The notes: generated by a model from the letters alone, not told the origin. Positions 1 to 7,719 are shown, counted from the first letter of the stretch. The stretch is DNA of 14,466 bases from Tannerellaceae bacterium (GCA_031265595.1 JAISCM010000012.1:1-14466); one strand, 5' to 3'. Translations and numbers: made by a program.

Positions 1-582
1 GGCTTTATCTACAAAGTATCCTGTCCGTTCCCAGCGTTTGATACTGTCTTGCTTGCTCCAGATCCAATTAGAGGCAGTTATCAGTTTGTCGGGATCCGGG
101 CTTTCATAAGTCGATACATATTCGTCGAAGCCATAAAGAGGTATTTGGGGCGCATCATCTACATCGCGCCCGCCTCCTATATGCCATTTGCCAATATGAG
201 CCGTTGAATAACCTACTTCTTTCAATGCCTTAGCCATAGAAGGAGCCGACGCATCCAGATAATCAACCTGCTCACATTTTGCATTTCCCGCCCTTTCATG
301 TAAAAAGGTATTTACGCCCCACTCTGTAGGAAACATTCCCGTGGTCAGAGATACACGTGAAGGAGAACTTACAGGAGACGCCGTGTAATAATGATTGAAT
401 GTAAGCCCACTTGCAGCCAAACGATCTATGTTGGGAGTTGCAGTCCAGCCATTATTATAACAAGACAGATCGCCTATGCCCATATCATCCGTATAGATGA
501 TCACTATATGGGGTTTCTCTACAGCTTGTACAGAACATACAGACGCCAGCCCTGTAAGACCTAATAACCATGTTTGTTTCAT
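1..582 (-). CDS. Secreted serine-type sulfatase, N-terminal 194 residues (C-terminus outside window)
   Basis: Formylglycine-dependent sulfatase of the alkaline-phosphatase-like superfamily, hydrolysing sulfate esters, probably on glycans, in the periplasm or at the cell surface. Residues 1-20 form a signal peptide ending SVQA. The visible core starts KPHIVIIYTDDMG, with the metal-binding Asp pair at 32-33. The modification motif is SSPSRVSLTTG at 72-82, with Ser72 where many sulfatases have Cys. This makes it a Ser-type enzyme, matured in anaerobes by a radical SAM anSME protein not seen in this window. A GKWH motif at 131-134 is also typical of the family. The ATG at 582 lies 17 bp after the susD stop, so it is very likely the next gene of the same transcript. 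Sulfatases of this family are usually 450-550 residues, so more than half lies beyond the left edge. The sulfated substrate cannot be told from this part. Confidence 0.93.
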   Translation of the reverse strand, partial: MKQTWLLGLTGLASVCSVQAVEKPHIVIIYTDDMGIGDLSCYNNGWTATPNIDRLAASGLTFNHYYTASPVSSPSRVSLTTGMFPTEWGVNTFLHERAGNAKCEQVDYLDASAPSMAKALKEVGYSTAHIGKWHIGGGRDVDDAPQIPLYGFDEYVSTYESPDPDKLITASNWIWSKQDSIKRWERTGYFVDKA

Positions 583-599
583 ATTCAATGTAGAATTAA

Positions 600-2087
600 T
601 TAATAACCGTCATTCTGTTCCAGCAAAGGATTCGCATCGACAGCCGATTGAGGAATTGGAAAATGGACATGGAAATCCTGAGCATTTTTAATTCCTCGAT
701 TTTGTGCATCTGCAATATAACGCCCTCTGCGAATTAAGTCACGCCTCCGTTTGCCTTCATACCAGAACTCCCATTTACGCTCATCCAAAACCTGGTTCAG
801 CAGCTTTTCTTTGTTGCCAGAGAAGGCGCTCAGGCTGAGATTTTCCAGTCCGGCCCTGCTTCTGATCGTATTTATCAAATCAAGCGCTTCCTGATTGGGG
901 CCCGACAGTTCGTTCATCGCCTCGGCTTTAGCTAACAATATTTCCGCATAACGGACTATCGGGAAATCATTGCCATGCTGATCTGCATTAGCCGCAGGAT
1001 CGGGCGGATATTTGATTCCACGCGTATTCCCTTTACTATTCGTCGTATTATCCTCTAAAAGGTCTATTGTCTGATCTTCTTTATTCACATACTTTGTCAG
1101 AATACGGCCTTTACGCTGGTCGTCCTGGTCAAAGCTATTGTAGAAAGAGTTGTATATGCGGTAATTGGAGGCGTAGCTCGACCATTGGGCATTCACTACG
1201 CCATCTATATAGCCATCCAGGCCCATCTTAATATCTGTGGGCCAGGCCGTGGCCAGTAAGAAGTTACAGGCCCCGCTATTCGCTAAGTGCGAATAGATGA
1301 GCATGAACTCCGTATTCCTTTCATTTTCGATGGCGAACATCGCATTATAGTCGGCTACGAGTGCATATTTACCGCTCTTGATAATCTCGTCTGCTACATC
1401 CATGCATTTCTGCCACTGATGTGTATTCAGATACCACAAGCAAAGTAATCCGCGGACGCTTCCTCTGTTCACACGCCCATAGGCAGGCTCTTCGCCTTCC
1501 AGGTAAATATCTTCCAGGATCTCTCCAAACTCAGTCTCGATGAAAGACCTGAATTCGTCTTCCGAAACACGGGGCAACACGTCCGGGTCGTCAATACTCT
1601 TCCGGAGAGGCATGGCTCCGTACTGATCCCACAAAGCATAATAGGCCCATACACGCATAAAACGCGCTTCCGCAATGAGTTGTCTGCGTTCAGCGTCACT
1701 GTTAAAACCACTTGCTTCGGGCGCATTCGCCAGCACGATATTGACGTCGCGAATTGCCTGCCATAGATTCATCCAGTCGAAAGCCTCCAATGCGTTAGAG
1801 GGATCCCAATTGAAGTTGATCAGAGGAGTAGCTGTACCTTCTTCTCCGCCACCACTCTGCCACAATATATCGGCGGTCATCTCTCCACGTTTTACGATGT
1901 TTCTTGCACTGATATTCTTTCCATAAGCATCGGCCAGCACGGATTCAAGCCCTGATTTCTTCGAGAGCAACGTACTCTCTGTAAATTCCGACTTTACAGG
2001 TTCTTCCAGAATGGCTTCGCAGCTCTGATTCAATATCCCAATAATTAAAAACAATAAATAAGCTATTATCTGTTTATTCGTTTTCAT
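600..2087 (-). CDS. SusD/RagB-family outer-membrane glycan-binding lipoprotein
   Basis: Surface lipoprotein that caps a SusC-type transporter and captures oligosaccharides for import. The 495-residue length is usual for the family. The N-terminus has a hydrophobic segment (residues 7-19) and a lipobox ending LNQSC, with Cys23 as the lipidated residue. The middle has the helical TPR-like pattern of SusD proteins (DWMNLWQAIRDVNIVLANAPE near 103-123; ARFMRVWAYYALWDQYGAMPL near 141-161). The C-terminal part shows family hallmarks: FPIVRYAEILLAKAEAMNEL, then ALDLINTIRSRAGL, then ERKWEFWYEGKRRRDLIRRG. It lies 29 bp downstream of the susC-like gene and 17 bp upstream of the sulfatase, so the three are probably co-transcribed. 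The ligand is not predictable from sequence, but the sulfatase neighbour points to a sulfated glycan. Confidence 0.96.
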   Translation of the reverse strand: MKTNKQIIAYLLFLIIGILNQSCEAILEEPVKSEFTESTLLSKKSGLESVLADAYGKNISARNIVKRGEMTADILWQSGGGEEGTATPLINFNWDPSNALEAFDWMNLWQAIRDVNIVLANAPEASGFNSDAERRQLIAEARFMRVWAYYALWDQYGAMPLRKSIDDPDVLPRVSEDEFRSFIETEFGEILEDIYLEGEEPAYGRVNRGSVRGLLCLWYLNTHQWQKCMDVADEIIKSGKYALVADYNAMFAIENERNTEFMLIYSHLANSGACNFLLATAWPTDIKMGLDGYIDGVVNAQWSSYASNYRIYNSFYNSFDQDDQRKGRILTKYVNKEDQTIDLLEDNTTNSKGNTRGIKYPPDPAANADQHGNDFPIVRYAEILLAKAEAMNELSGPNQEALDLINTIRSRAGLENLSLSAFSGNKEKLLNQVLDERKWEFWYEGKRRRDLIRRGRYIADAQNRGIKNAQDFHVHFPIPQSAVDANPLLEQNDGY

Positions 2088-2116
2088 ACTTTTTCACTTA
2101 ATCGGTTTTACTACTA

Positions 2117-5100
2117 CTATAAATCAAGTTTTACGCCAAACATAAATGTCCTCGCACTCGGATACGAATTGAAGTCCATGCGGAAATTAACGTCGCTGTT
2201 CGAGTTCAGGGTTGGGTCAATACCGATATAGTCGGTAAACGTATGTACATTCTCGGCTGTTATATACACTTGCCATGACTGGATGTGTTTCGAGAATCCG
2301 GGAAGCGTATAGCCTACGCGGATGGTTTTCAAACGAACATAAGAGGCGTCTGACAGCGTCTTAGAGTTAACCACCTTGCGCCCATGCGCCAACGGAGTTA
2401 CAAACGACGGATATTCATTCGTTGGATTCTGCGGAGTCCATCTGTTCAGATATGGCTCGGAGAGTTTGTTACGCCGGAAACTTAATGGGAAGTAGTTGTC
2501 AATAAGATTACCGTTTAACATTTCAATGCCTTGTACGCCATCAAAGAATACAAACAACTCTACATTTTTATAGCTGAAAGTATTGCCGAACGACCAGGAG
2601 AAGTCTGGGAAAGAATTACCCAGCACTATGCGATCTTTGTCGTTGATGTAACCATCTTCGTTCTGGTCTACATACTTCAGTTCTCCGGGGCTGTATGTTT
2701 CTTTCATCTTGCTGAAATCATCATTCTCCTGCCATATACCGGCAACTTCCCAGCCATAATAAGCGTTCAATGGATAACCCGGCTTACGGATAGCCACCTG
2801 TTCTACATGCGTATATCCGGCGCCAATAATAATTTCGTCTATACCACCAAGGTCTTTCACCTCATTTGTGATGGCGGAGAACGTAACATCGGAAGTCCAT
2901 TTGAAATTTCTTGTATGTACATTGACCGTATTCAGGAACAACTCGAACCCACGATTGTCGATACGTCCGATATTGGACAGTTTACTTGAATATCCGGTAG
3001 TCTGGTCAACAGGCAATTCCAGCAACATATCCGTAGTCCTCTTCTGGAAATAATCAATACCTCCAGTGATGCGGTTGTTGAAAAAGCCGAAATCCAAACC
3101 GATATTGAGCTGGTCTGTCGTTTCCCATTTCAAATCAGCATTCGGCATTTTACTGGGTTGGATACCGTTCACCTTTGCACCTCCCCACACCGTTGCATTG
3201 CCGGAGCTATACGTGCTCAGCGAAGGATAATTACCAATATCCTGATTGCCGGTACGCCCCCAACTGGCACGAAGCTTCATGGAGGTAACTTCACGGAGGT
3301 CTTCCATAAACGCCTCATTGGAGAGCTTCCATGCCACAGCGGCAGACGGGAAATATCCGAAACGGTTGTTCTGCCCGAAGCGCGACGATCCGTCGGCCCG
3401 GAAAGTAGCGGTCAACAGATAACGGTCATTCAAGGAGTAGTTCACACGTCCAATATAAGAAGCCAGCCTGTGCCCCGTAGCAGCGTTACTCATCTGATAA
3501 GTCGTTTGCGCACCCGCAGCCAGATTATCAGCCCCCAGCGATTCGTCCGGGAACGAAGCCGAACGCATGTTCATAGTTGAATTACTGAAACGCTGGTAGC
3601 TAAGCCCGAACATGGCGCCAAAAGAATGATTCCTGATCGTCTTGTTGTAATTGGCCGTACCTTCAATGATGTAGTTGCTCTTTTCTCCATTCTGGTTAGA
3701 CCCCACTCCGCCATTATCCCGTCCATACTTCGCTATGCTTGATAGGAAGTTTTTACGATTCTCGTCTAAGATGTCTGTACCTAAATTCAGTTTAGCAAAT
3801 AAGTCTTTGCTGATATGATATTCACCATAAGCCGACGCCAAAAAGCGGTAACTGTCCGAATGAGAACGCATGCCTTCCAGAATAGCAACCGGATTATCTA
3901 TTGAGAGTGTGCTGGCAACCATATAAGTCCCGTCGTCCGACTTTACCGGAAGAGTAGGATCGTAGTTGTAAGCCGAATACAATGTCCCGGCTGTTTCATT
4001 CACACCGTAGCCATTTGCTGCATAGTGGTCTTGTACATACGAGCCCGTCACATTCATACCTATCGTCAGTTTGGAACTGATGTCTGATTTCAGGTTCAGA
4101 CGGCCTCCCCAGCGTTCGAAGCTGGTGTTCTTTACGATACCGTCTTGCTTCGTATAATTCAGGGAAGCATAATAAAAGGTTTTGGTAGTTCCGCCGGAGA
4201 AAGACAACTGATGTTCGTGCGCAATGGTGCTGCGGGTTACTTCGTCTTGCCAGTCGGTACCGGCTCCGTTATTGGCAATATCTCCTACCCGGTTGGCTTC
4301 ATCACCGCCGCCTTCATCAATGATTTCATTCAATACACGCTTATAATCGGCTGCATTTAGCAGATTCAGTTTACGTGCCGGGCTCTGGGTGGCTATCGAG
4401 CCGGAATAGCTAACTTTCATTTTCTCCGAAGAACCGCTACGGGTTGTTACCAGAATTACGCCATTCGCGCCTCTTGAACCGTAAATAGCTGTTGCCGAAG
4501 CATCTTTCAGAATCTCGATAGACTCAATGTCTGCCGGATTGATAGACGACATAGGATTGCGCGGTGTACGATTGCTGTTAAAACCTACAATAGACCCCTG
4601 CCCTATGGCGCGCGAATTGTCAATAGGGATTCCATCAATCACATACAAAGGCGATACGCCTGCATTGATGGAACTCGCCCCACGGATATTAATAGAAAAT
4701 CCCCCGCCCGGCTCGCCACTGTTCTGAACAACGTTTACGCCGGCGCTCTTGCCCAGCAGCATCTGGTCGATGGAGGTGCCGGCCCCTTCTTTCAGCTCAC
4801 TTACTTTGACGGAAGATACGGAACCGGTAATATCACTCTTTCTTACACTCCCATACCCTATCACCACCACTTCATCTAATGCCTGCGTATTTTCTGCCAG
4901 GACGATGTCGAGCGTATTCTTTCCTGTGGTGGATATTTCTTGTGGGTTATATCCGATATAGGAGACGGTGATGACTGCGTCTTGCGATACCTCCAGTTGG
5001 AAGTGTCCGTCTGTATCTGTGATGATACCATTTGTTGTTCCTTTCTCTATAATGTTTGCTCCGATTATGGACTCTCCCCTGGCGTCTTTTACTGTGCCTG

Positions 5101-5506
5101 TAATTCTCTTTTGGGCTTGTTGCATGGCTTCGGGGATGTTTTTTCTATAGAGGATGATGTTGATGCCTTCTATTGAATAGGCCAGATCTGTACTTTTTAA
5201 AAGTTCATCCAGCGCATCCTGTACGGGTTTGTTTTTTGCTTTGACGGAAACTCTTTGTTCTAAATCTACATTCAGGTTTGAGATAAAAAGATAATCCGTC
5301 TGGAGTTCGATTTCTTCCAAAACCTCTTTCAGGATGGCTCTTGACTTGTTTAAATTTACCCGTGTGTTCTGTGATGTTGCATTTTCTGCAAAAACAAAAC
5401 CGGTAAATAATAGTAATAGACAAATGACTAATCGCATAATTCTAACTATATGGAGACTATTTCTGCTTTTTAGCAGCGCTATCCCCGACATAAAAATGTT
5501 TTTCAT
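2117..5506 (-). CDS. SusC/RagA-family TonB-dependent receptor with STN signalling domain
   Basis: Outer-membrane beta-barrel importing glycan fragments with energy from TonB, paired with the SusD protein encoded 29 bp downstream. Domains of the 1129-residue protein: signal peptide with a long N-region (hydrophobic 27-40, likely cleavage near FVFA-EN); STN domain about 50-120 (NLNKSRAILKEVLEEIELQTDYLFI); CarboxypepD_reg-like domain about 134-208 (ITGTVKDARGESIIGANI); TonB-box-like ALDEVVVIGYG at 209-219; plug from about 220 with the SusC signature NIRGASSINAGVSPLYVIDGIPID; then the barrel, ending FMFGVKLDL. The STN domain marks a transducer-type receptor that signals to a FecR anti-sigma factor, and such a gene lies immediately upstream. 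Met24 is an alternative start, but long basic N-regions are common in STN-type SusC proteins, so Met1 is kept. I see no TAnnTTTG box close upstream, which fits use of the ECF sigma factor but does not prove it. Confidence 0.96.
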   Translation of the reverse strand: MKNIFMSGIALLKSRNSLHIVRIMRLVICLLLLFTGFVFAENATSQNTRVNLNKSRAILKEVLEEIELQTDYLFISNLNVDLEQRVSVKAKNKPVQDALDELLKSTDLAYSIEGINIILYRKNIPEAMQQAQKRITGTVKDARGESIIGANIIEKGTTNGIITDTDGHFQLEVSQDAVITVSYIGYNPQEISTTGKNTLDIVLAENTQALDEVVVIGYGSVRKSDITGSVSSVKVSELKEGAGTSIDQMLLGKSAGVNVVQNSGEPGGGFSINIRGASSINAGVSPLYVIDGIPIDNSRAIGQGSIVGFNSNRTPRNPMSSINPADIESIEILKDASATAIYGSRGANGVILVTTRSGSSEKMKVSYSGSIATQSPARKLNLLNAADYKRVLNEIIDEGGGDEANRVGDIANNGAGTDWQDEVTRSTIAHEHQLSFSGGTTKTFYYASLNYTKQDGIVKNTSFERWGGRLNLKSDISSKLTIGMNVTGSYVQDHYAANGYGVNETAGTLYSAYNYDPTLPVKSDDGTYMVASTLSIDNPVAILEGMRSHSDSYRFLASAYGEYHISKDLFAKLNLGTDILDENRKNFLSSIAKYGRDNGGVGSNQNGEKSNYIIEGTANYNKTIRNHSFGAMFGLSYQRFSNSTMNMRSASFPDESLGADNLAAGAQTTYQMSNAATGHRLASYIGRVNYSLNDRYLLTATFRADGSSRFGQNNRFGYFPSAAVAWKLSNEAFMEDLREVTSMKLRASWGRTGNQDIGNYPSLSTYSSGNATVWGGAKVNGIQPSKMPNADLKWETTDQLNIGLDFGFFNNRITGGIDYFQKRTTDMLLELPVDQTTGYSSKLSNIGRIDNRGFELFLNTVNVHTRNFKWTSDVTFSAITNEVKDLGGIDEIIIGAGYTHVEQVAIRKPGYPLNAYYGWEVAGIWQENDDFSKMKETYSPGELKYVDQNEDGYINDKDRIVLGNSFPDFSWSFGNTFSYKNVELFVFFDGVQGIEMLNGNLIDNYFPLSFRRNKLSEPYLNRWTPQNPTNEYPSFVTPLAHGRKVVNSKTLSDASYVRLKTIRVGYTLPGFSKHIQSWQVYITAENVHTFTDYIGIDPTLNSNSDVNFRMDFNSYPSARTFMFGVKLDL

Positions 5507-5559
5507 ATCTTTGTGTTGACTTTTTAATGAATAAGTATGTTTTTATAATGTACTATTCC

Positions 5560-5591
5560 GAATCGGTAAGTGTTAGCGCATTTACCGATTC
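5560..5591. repeat. Hairpin-forming inverted repeat between fecR-like and susC-like genes
   Basis: Perfect 10-bp arms, GAATCGGTAA (5560-5569) and TTACCGATTC (5582-5591), with further pairing (T5571-A5580, G5572-C5579) that leaves a very small loop. It lies in the 133-bp gap between the anti-sigma gene and the susC-like gene, 54 bp from the susC start. In the direction of transcription (minus) the stem is followed by GGAATAGTACATTATAAAAA rather than a T-run, so it is not a classic intrinsic terminator. It could be a weak terminator, an mRNA processing or stability element, or an operator in the susC leader. Confidence 0.6.
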
Positions 5592-5639
5592 TCTTTAGGG
5601 CTAAGCTGGATTATTTCATAGGCATTCGTATTTAGGGGG

Positions 5640-6569
5640 TTATTTAATATAGATTATGTTGGAATCTCTCGCGCGTTCATAAGTGAAATGGAAATCGCTC
5701 TGCAAAACGCGTAAGGCATGATCAATACCGTCGGCTATCCGGAGTTTTCCCTGATACCCTAAGTTCTTTACTTCGTGATTATTTATGATGATCTCCAGGT
5801 TGTAATACCGTTCGAACAGGTGCATTATTTCATCAAACGAGTTGTTTTCGAGGATAATCAATCCGTCTTTCCAGCGGGAGCTATTCGCATTGGCCGGTCT
5901 TATGCGGAACGCATGTCCGTCGAGCTCGGCCGCTTCTCCGGGATTCAGGTAAATGCAACCGGATGCTTCGTCGCCTGTATATATTTTTACTTTTCCGGTG
6001 AATAGCGATACTTTAAATGCGGTGTCTTTTGTATAGGCTTCTACATTGAAGGTGGTTCCTAACACCTTTATATTGTGCTCGCCTGCTTTTACAATAAAGG
6101 GCATTTTATCATCTTTTGCTACTTCAAAGTAGGCTTCTCCGTCTAATTCTACCGTCCGTTTCTTTCCCGAAAACAAATTAGGGTATGAAAGCGTCGTATT
6201 AGAGTTTAGCCAAACGAGCGAGCCGTCTGGCAGGGTAACGGAGGTACGGCTTCCGGCAGGTACATTGATTTGCTGGAAAGAGGTCTCCCTGTAGCCGGAT
6301 TGGTAGAGACTGAAAAGATAACTGCTCCCAAGCAGAAGAAGGATAGCGGCAACCGTTTTGTACAGAGTGGGGAGGATTTTCTTTTTATTGTCAGGCTGGC
6401 GAAGACGGATGTTATCTTCGTCAATCATGAGGGAAGCGTCGAAACGTATCCGTTCATTGATAAATTGTTTTTTATTTTCCTCTTTATCTTCCAGCCATTG
6501 GCGGATACTTTCTTTCTCCCCTTCGGAACATTCTCCCTGAAAATAGCGAATTAACATATACCGATCCAT
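5640..6569 (-). CDS. FecR-family anti-sigma factor (inner membrane)
   Basis: Single-pass inner-membrane regulator that holds the partner ECF sigma factor until a signal arrives from the STN domain of its TonB-dependent receptor. Of 309 residues, 1-65 are the cytoplasmic sigma-binding part (ECSEGEKESIRQWLEDKEENKKQF). A transmembrane helix spans about 68-88 (LPTLYKTVAAILLLLGSSYLF). The periplasmic FecR domain spans about 98-200, with the hallmark stretches VPAGSRTSVTLPDGSLVWLNSNTTLSYP and ELDGEAYFEVAKD...PFIVKAG...IKVLGTTFNVEAY. A C-terminal DUF4974-type domain, about 238-307, is typical of Bacteroidetes FecR proteins. It lies between the sigma gene (342-bp gap holding a long palindrome) and the susC-like gene (133-bp gap). 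The order sigma - anti-sigma - SusC - SusD is the usual one for ECF-controlled polysaccharide utilisation loci. Assignment is firm; the signal is unknown. Confidence 0.96.
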   Translation of the reverse strand: MDRYMLIRYFQGECSEGEKESIRQWLEDKEENKKQFINERIRFDASLMIDEDNIRLRQPDNKKKILPTLYKTVAAILLLLGSSYLFSLYQSGYRETSFQQINVPAGSRTSVTLPDGSLVWLNSNTTLSYPNLFSGKKRTVELDGEAYFEVAKDDKMPFIVKAGEHNIKVLGTTFNVEAYTKDTAFKVSLFTGKVKIYTGDEASGCIYLNPGEAAELDGHAFRIRPANANSSRWKDGLIILENNSFDEIMHLFERYYNLEIIINNHEVKNLGYQGKLRIADGIDHALRVLQSDFHFTYERARDSNIIYIK

Positions 6570-6660
6570 ATCTTTGCTCTCGTAGTAGAAAACCGGAAAA
6601 CCGGAGTTCTCTGTTAAGTTCTATGAATAAGAGCAACCGAGACAGCAAGAATCCCAACTT

Positions 6661-6826
6661 TCCATATAAAATTTCTTTACACTTGCCTTGTTGTCTTCTG
6701 TTGCCGACATATATCAACAATTCTGCCGACATATATCAACAATTCTGCCGATATATGTCAACAATATTACCGATATATGTCGGCAATAAAAAACGACAAG
6801 GCGAGTGTAAAGAAATATCATATAGG
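6661..6826. repeat. 166-bp near-perfect palindrome (long hairpin, MITE-like or regulatory)
   Basis: The sequence is an inverted repeat about the axis 6743/6744. Pairing by hand, 63 of 83 positions are Watson-Crick complementary. The best blocks are ATTTCTTTACACTTGCCTTG at 6671-6690 against 6797-6816 (19 of 20) and TTGCCGACATATATC at 6701-6715 against 6772-6786 (15 of 15). Of the 20 mismatches, 17 are transitions, and 13 of these would be G-U pairs in an RNA read from the minus strand, the direction of the sigma/anti-sigma transcript. That RNA could form a stem of about 76 paired positions of 83. No transposase is present and no clear target-site duplication flanks it. It may be a non-autonomous element (MITE or REP-like), an RNA structure setting anti-sigma expression, or a protein-binding array. 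Confidence 0.85.
6701..6786. repeat. Four 22-bp-spaced repeat units with orientation switch
   Basis: Inside the palindrome are four units with an exact 22-bp period. Units 1 and 2 carry the 10-mer GACATATATC at 6706-6715 and 6728-6737. Units 3 and 4 carry its reverse complement GATATATGTC at 6750-6759 and 6772-6781. Units are flanked by TGCCG/CGGCA and joined by AACAATTC-like linkers. The 22-bp spacing is close to two helical turns, as in binding-site arrays. There are no variable spacers, so this is not a CRISPR. Confidence 0.85.
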
Positions 6827-6911
6827 CAGAGGACATTCCTGCAAAAGAAGTGACGGCTATATTGTCTTATTTTTATTTCACCTTCGGCTGCCGCGATAGA
6901 TTATACCAGGC

Positions 6912-7478
6912 TCAGGCGCCAAGAAAGATCAGAAGCAAGGGTAAGTAGTCTTTCAGCTCTCGATATAACATATCATTTGCTTTATTGATATGGTAGTCTA
7001 TTTTTGTAACCGAAACGCCCATATCTGCCGCAATTTCCTTGCGCGATTTGTTTTGAAAGCGGTTTTGGATAAAAATATCCTGTGTTTGCCGGGGTAGTTT
7101 TTTCAGGGAAGATACAATAATATCCATCATATCTTTCGTAAAGATATCCGAATAGTCTGTCTCCTCAAGCGTCATGATACGGGTTTTGATTTCCCATTCA
7201 TATAGTTCAACGCATTGCCTGCCATACTCATTTTCTACCCGCAGATGTTTCAGATAATTCAGGCATTTGTTTCGGATCGTCAATAATAAATAGCCCAGCA
7301 CGTCCGCTTCGGAAGAGATATTCTTTTTGTTCTCCCAATAATACAAGATCGCATCATGGGTCATATCCTCAGCCGTTTGACGGTCATTGACGTAATAAAA
7401 AGCATAACGGACAAACCGTTTGTAGTAGGTATTATAAAACCGTACGAAATCTAACTCCGAATTAGCATCCAAAAACAT
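6912..7478 (-). CDS. ECF-type RNA polymerase sigma factor (sigma-70 family)
   Basis: Alternative sigma factor that directs RNA polymerase to the promoters of its own glycan locus once released by the FecR-type partner. The 188 residues contain sigma region 2 at about 10-78 (FVRFYNTYYKRFVRYAFYYV...AEDMTHDAILYYWENK, then LGYLLLTIRNKCLNYLKH). They also contain region 4 at about 122-175 (SLKKLPRQTQDIFIQNRFQNKSRKEIAADMGVSVTKIDYHINKA), a helix-turn-helix. Length and the hydrophobic tail (LKDYLPLLLIFLGA) are usual for Bacteroidetes ECF factors next to FecR genes. It is the first gene of the minus-strand locus. A TAnnTTTG box 45 bp before the ATG suggests basal transcription by the housekeeping sigma. 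The next gene starts only after 342 bp, so co-transcription with fecR is likely but not certain. Confidence 0.95.
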   Translation of the reverse strand: MFLDANSELDFVRFYNTYYKRFVRYAFYYVNDRQTAEDMTHDAILYYWENKKNISSEADVLGYLLLTIRNKCLNYLKHLRVENEYGRQCVELYEWEIKTRIMTLEETDYSDIFTKDMMDIIVSSLKKLPRQTQDIFIQNRFQNKSRKEIAADMGVSVTKIDYHINKANDMLYRELKDYLPLLLIFLGA

Positions 7479-7522
7479 GTTAAACAGTATTAGAATTATA
7501 CTATAACTTTCTCGAAAGTAAA

Positions 7523-7530
7523 CAAAGTTA
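7523..7530 (-). promoter_or_regulatory. Candidate -7 box of the sigma-factor gene
   Basis: Read on the minus strand this is TAACTTTG, an exact match to the Bacteroidetes primary-sigma -7 consensus TAnnTTTG, 45 bp upstream of the ATG at 7478. A TTCG lies 22 bp further upstream as a weak -33 element (consensus TTTG). Inference from a consensus match only. Confidence 0.5.
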
Positions 7531-7622
7531 CTTATAAATTTCCACTATTAACCGAATAAAATGTAGTTTTATTTCTATTTATATCTATACTCGTTTGGTA
7601 ATCAATCATATATAACTCTTCT

Positions 7623-7644
7623 TCAACACATTCGTCTGTGTTGA
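7623..7644. repeat. 8-bp-arm inverted repeat, candidate operator
   Basis: Arms TCAACACA (7623-7630) and TGTGTTGA (7637-7644) are perfectly complementary around the spacer TTCGTC. No T-run follows on either strand, so it is not a normal terminator. It lies upstream of both divergent promoter candidates, where an operator for the AraC-type regulator or another factor could act on both genes. Confidence 0.5.
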
Positions 7645-7687
7645 TCAAAAAATGTATAAAAAGAAACTAAAAATAAATTGATATTAT

Positions 7688-7719
7688 TCTGTTTTATAAA
7701 AAAAATCTCTTTATTTTTG
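7688..7719 (+). promoter_or_regulatory. Candidate promoter of the AraC-type regulator gene
   Basis: TATTTTTG at 7712-7719 matches the -7 consensus TAnnTTTG exactly. TCTG at 7688-7691 (three of four to TTTG) lies 20 bp upstream, the expected spacing. Transcription would start near 7725, leaving a leader of about 80 nt before the ATG at 7808. Confidence 0.5.

Larger units (their letters stand above)
6570..6911. other. 342-bp intergenic region between sigma and anti-sigma genes
   Basis: No convincing gene. It holds the 166-bp near-palindrome at 6661-6826, described separately. From the fecR start to the palindrome there is a short CCGG-TTTT-CCGG palindrome near 6591-6603 and no TAnnTTTG box that I can see. 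From the palindrome to the sigma stop (6827-6911) nothing recognisable is present. An open plus-strand reading frame through the repeats (6623-6853) is judged spurious. The gap is unusually long for a sigma/anti-sigma pair, which often overlap or lie within about 100 bp. Confidence 0.7.

Noticed and set aside
2531..2989. 152-codon plus-strand frame inside the susC-like gene
   Set aside because: Lies wholly antisense to a strongly conserved coding region, has no domain and no promoter; a shadow frame.
5205..5423. Frame overlapping the susC start as a second small gene
   Set aside because: Same strand but a different frame inside the STN-coding part of the receptor, which is clearly the real gene.
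6701..6786. Four short direct repeats as a CRISPR array
   Set aside because: Units are contiguous at 22 bp with no unique spacers, half are inverted, and no cas gene is nearby.
6661..6826. Complete insertion sequence
   Set aside because: 166 bp with no transposase and no clear target-site duplication; at most a non-autonomous element.
6623..6853. 76-codon plus-strand frame through the palindrome
   Set aside because: It exists only because the repeat units lack stops in this frame; 22 bp is not a multiple of three, so the units are read differently each time, and the product has no recognisable domain.
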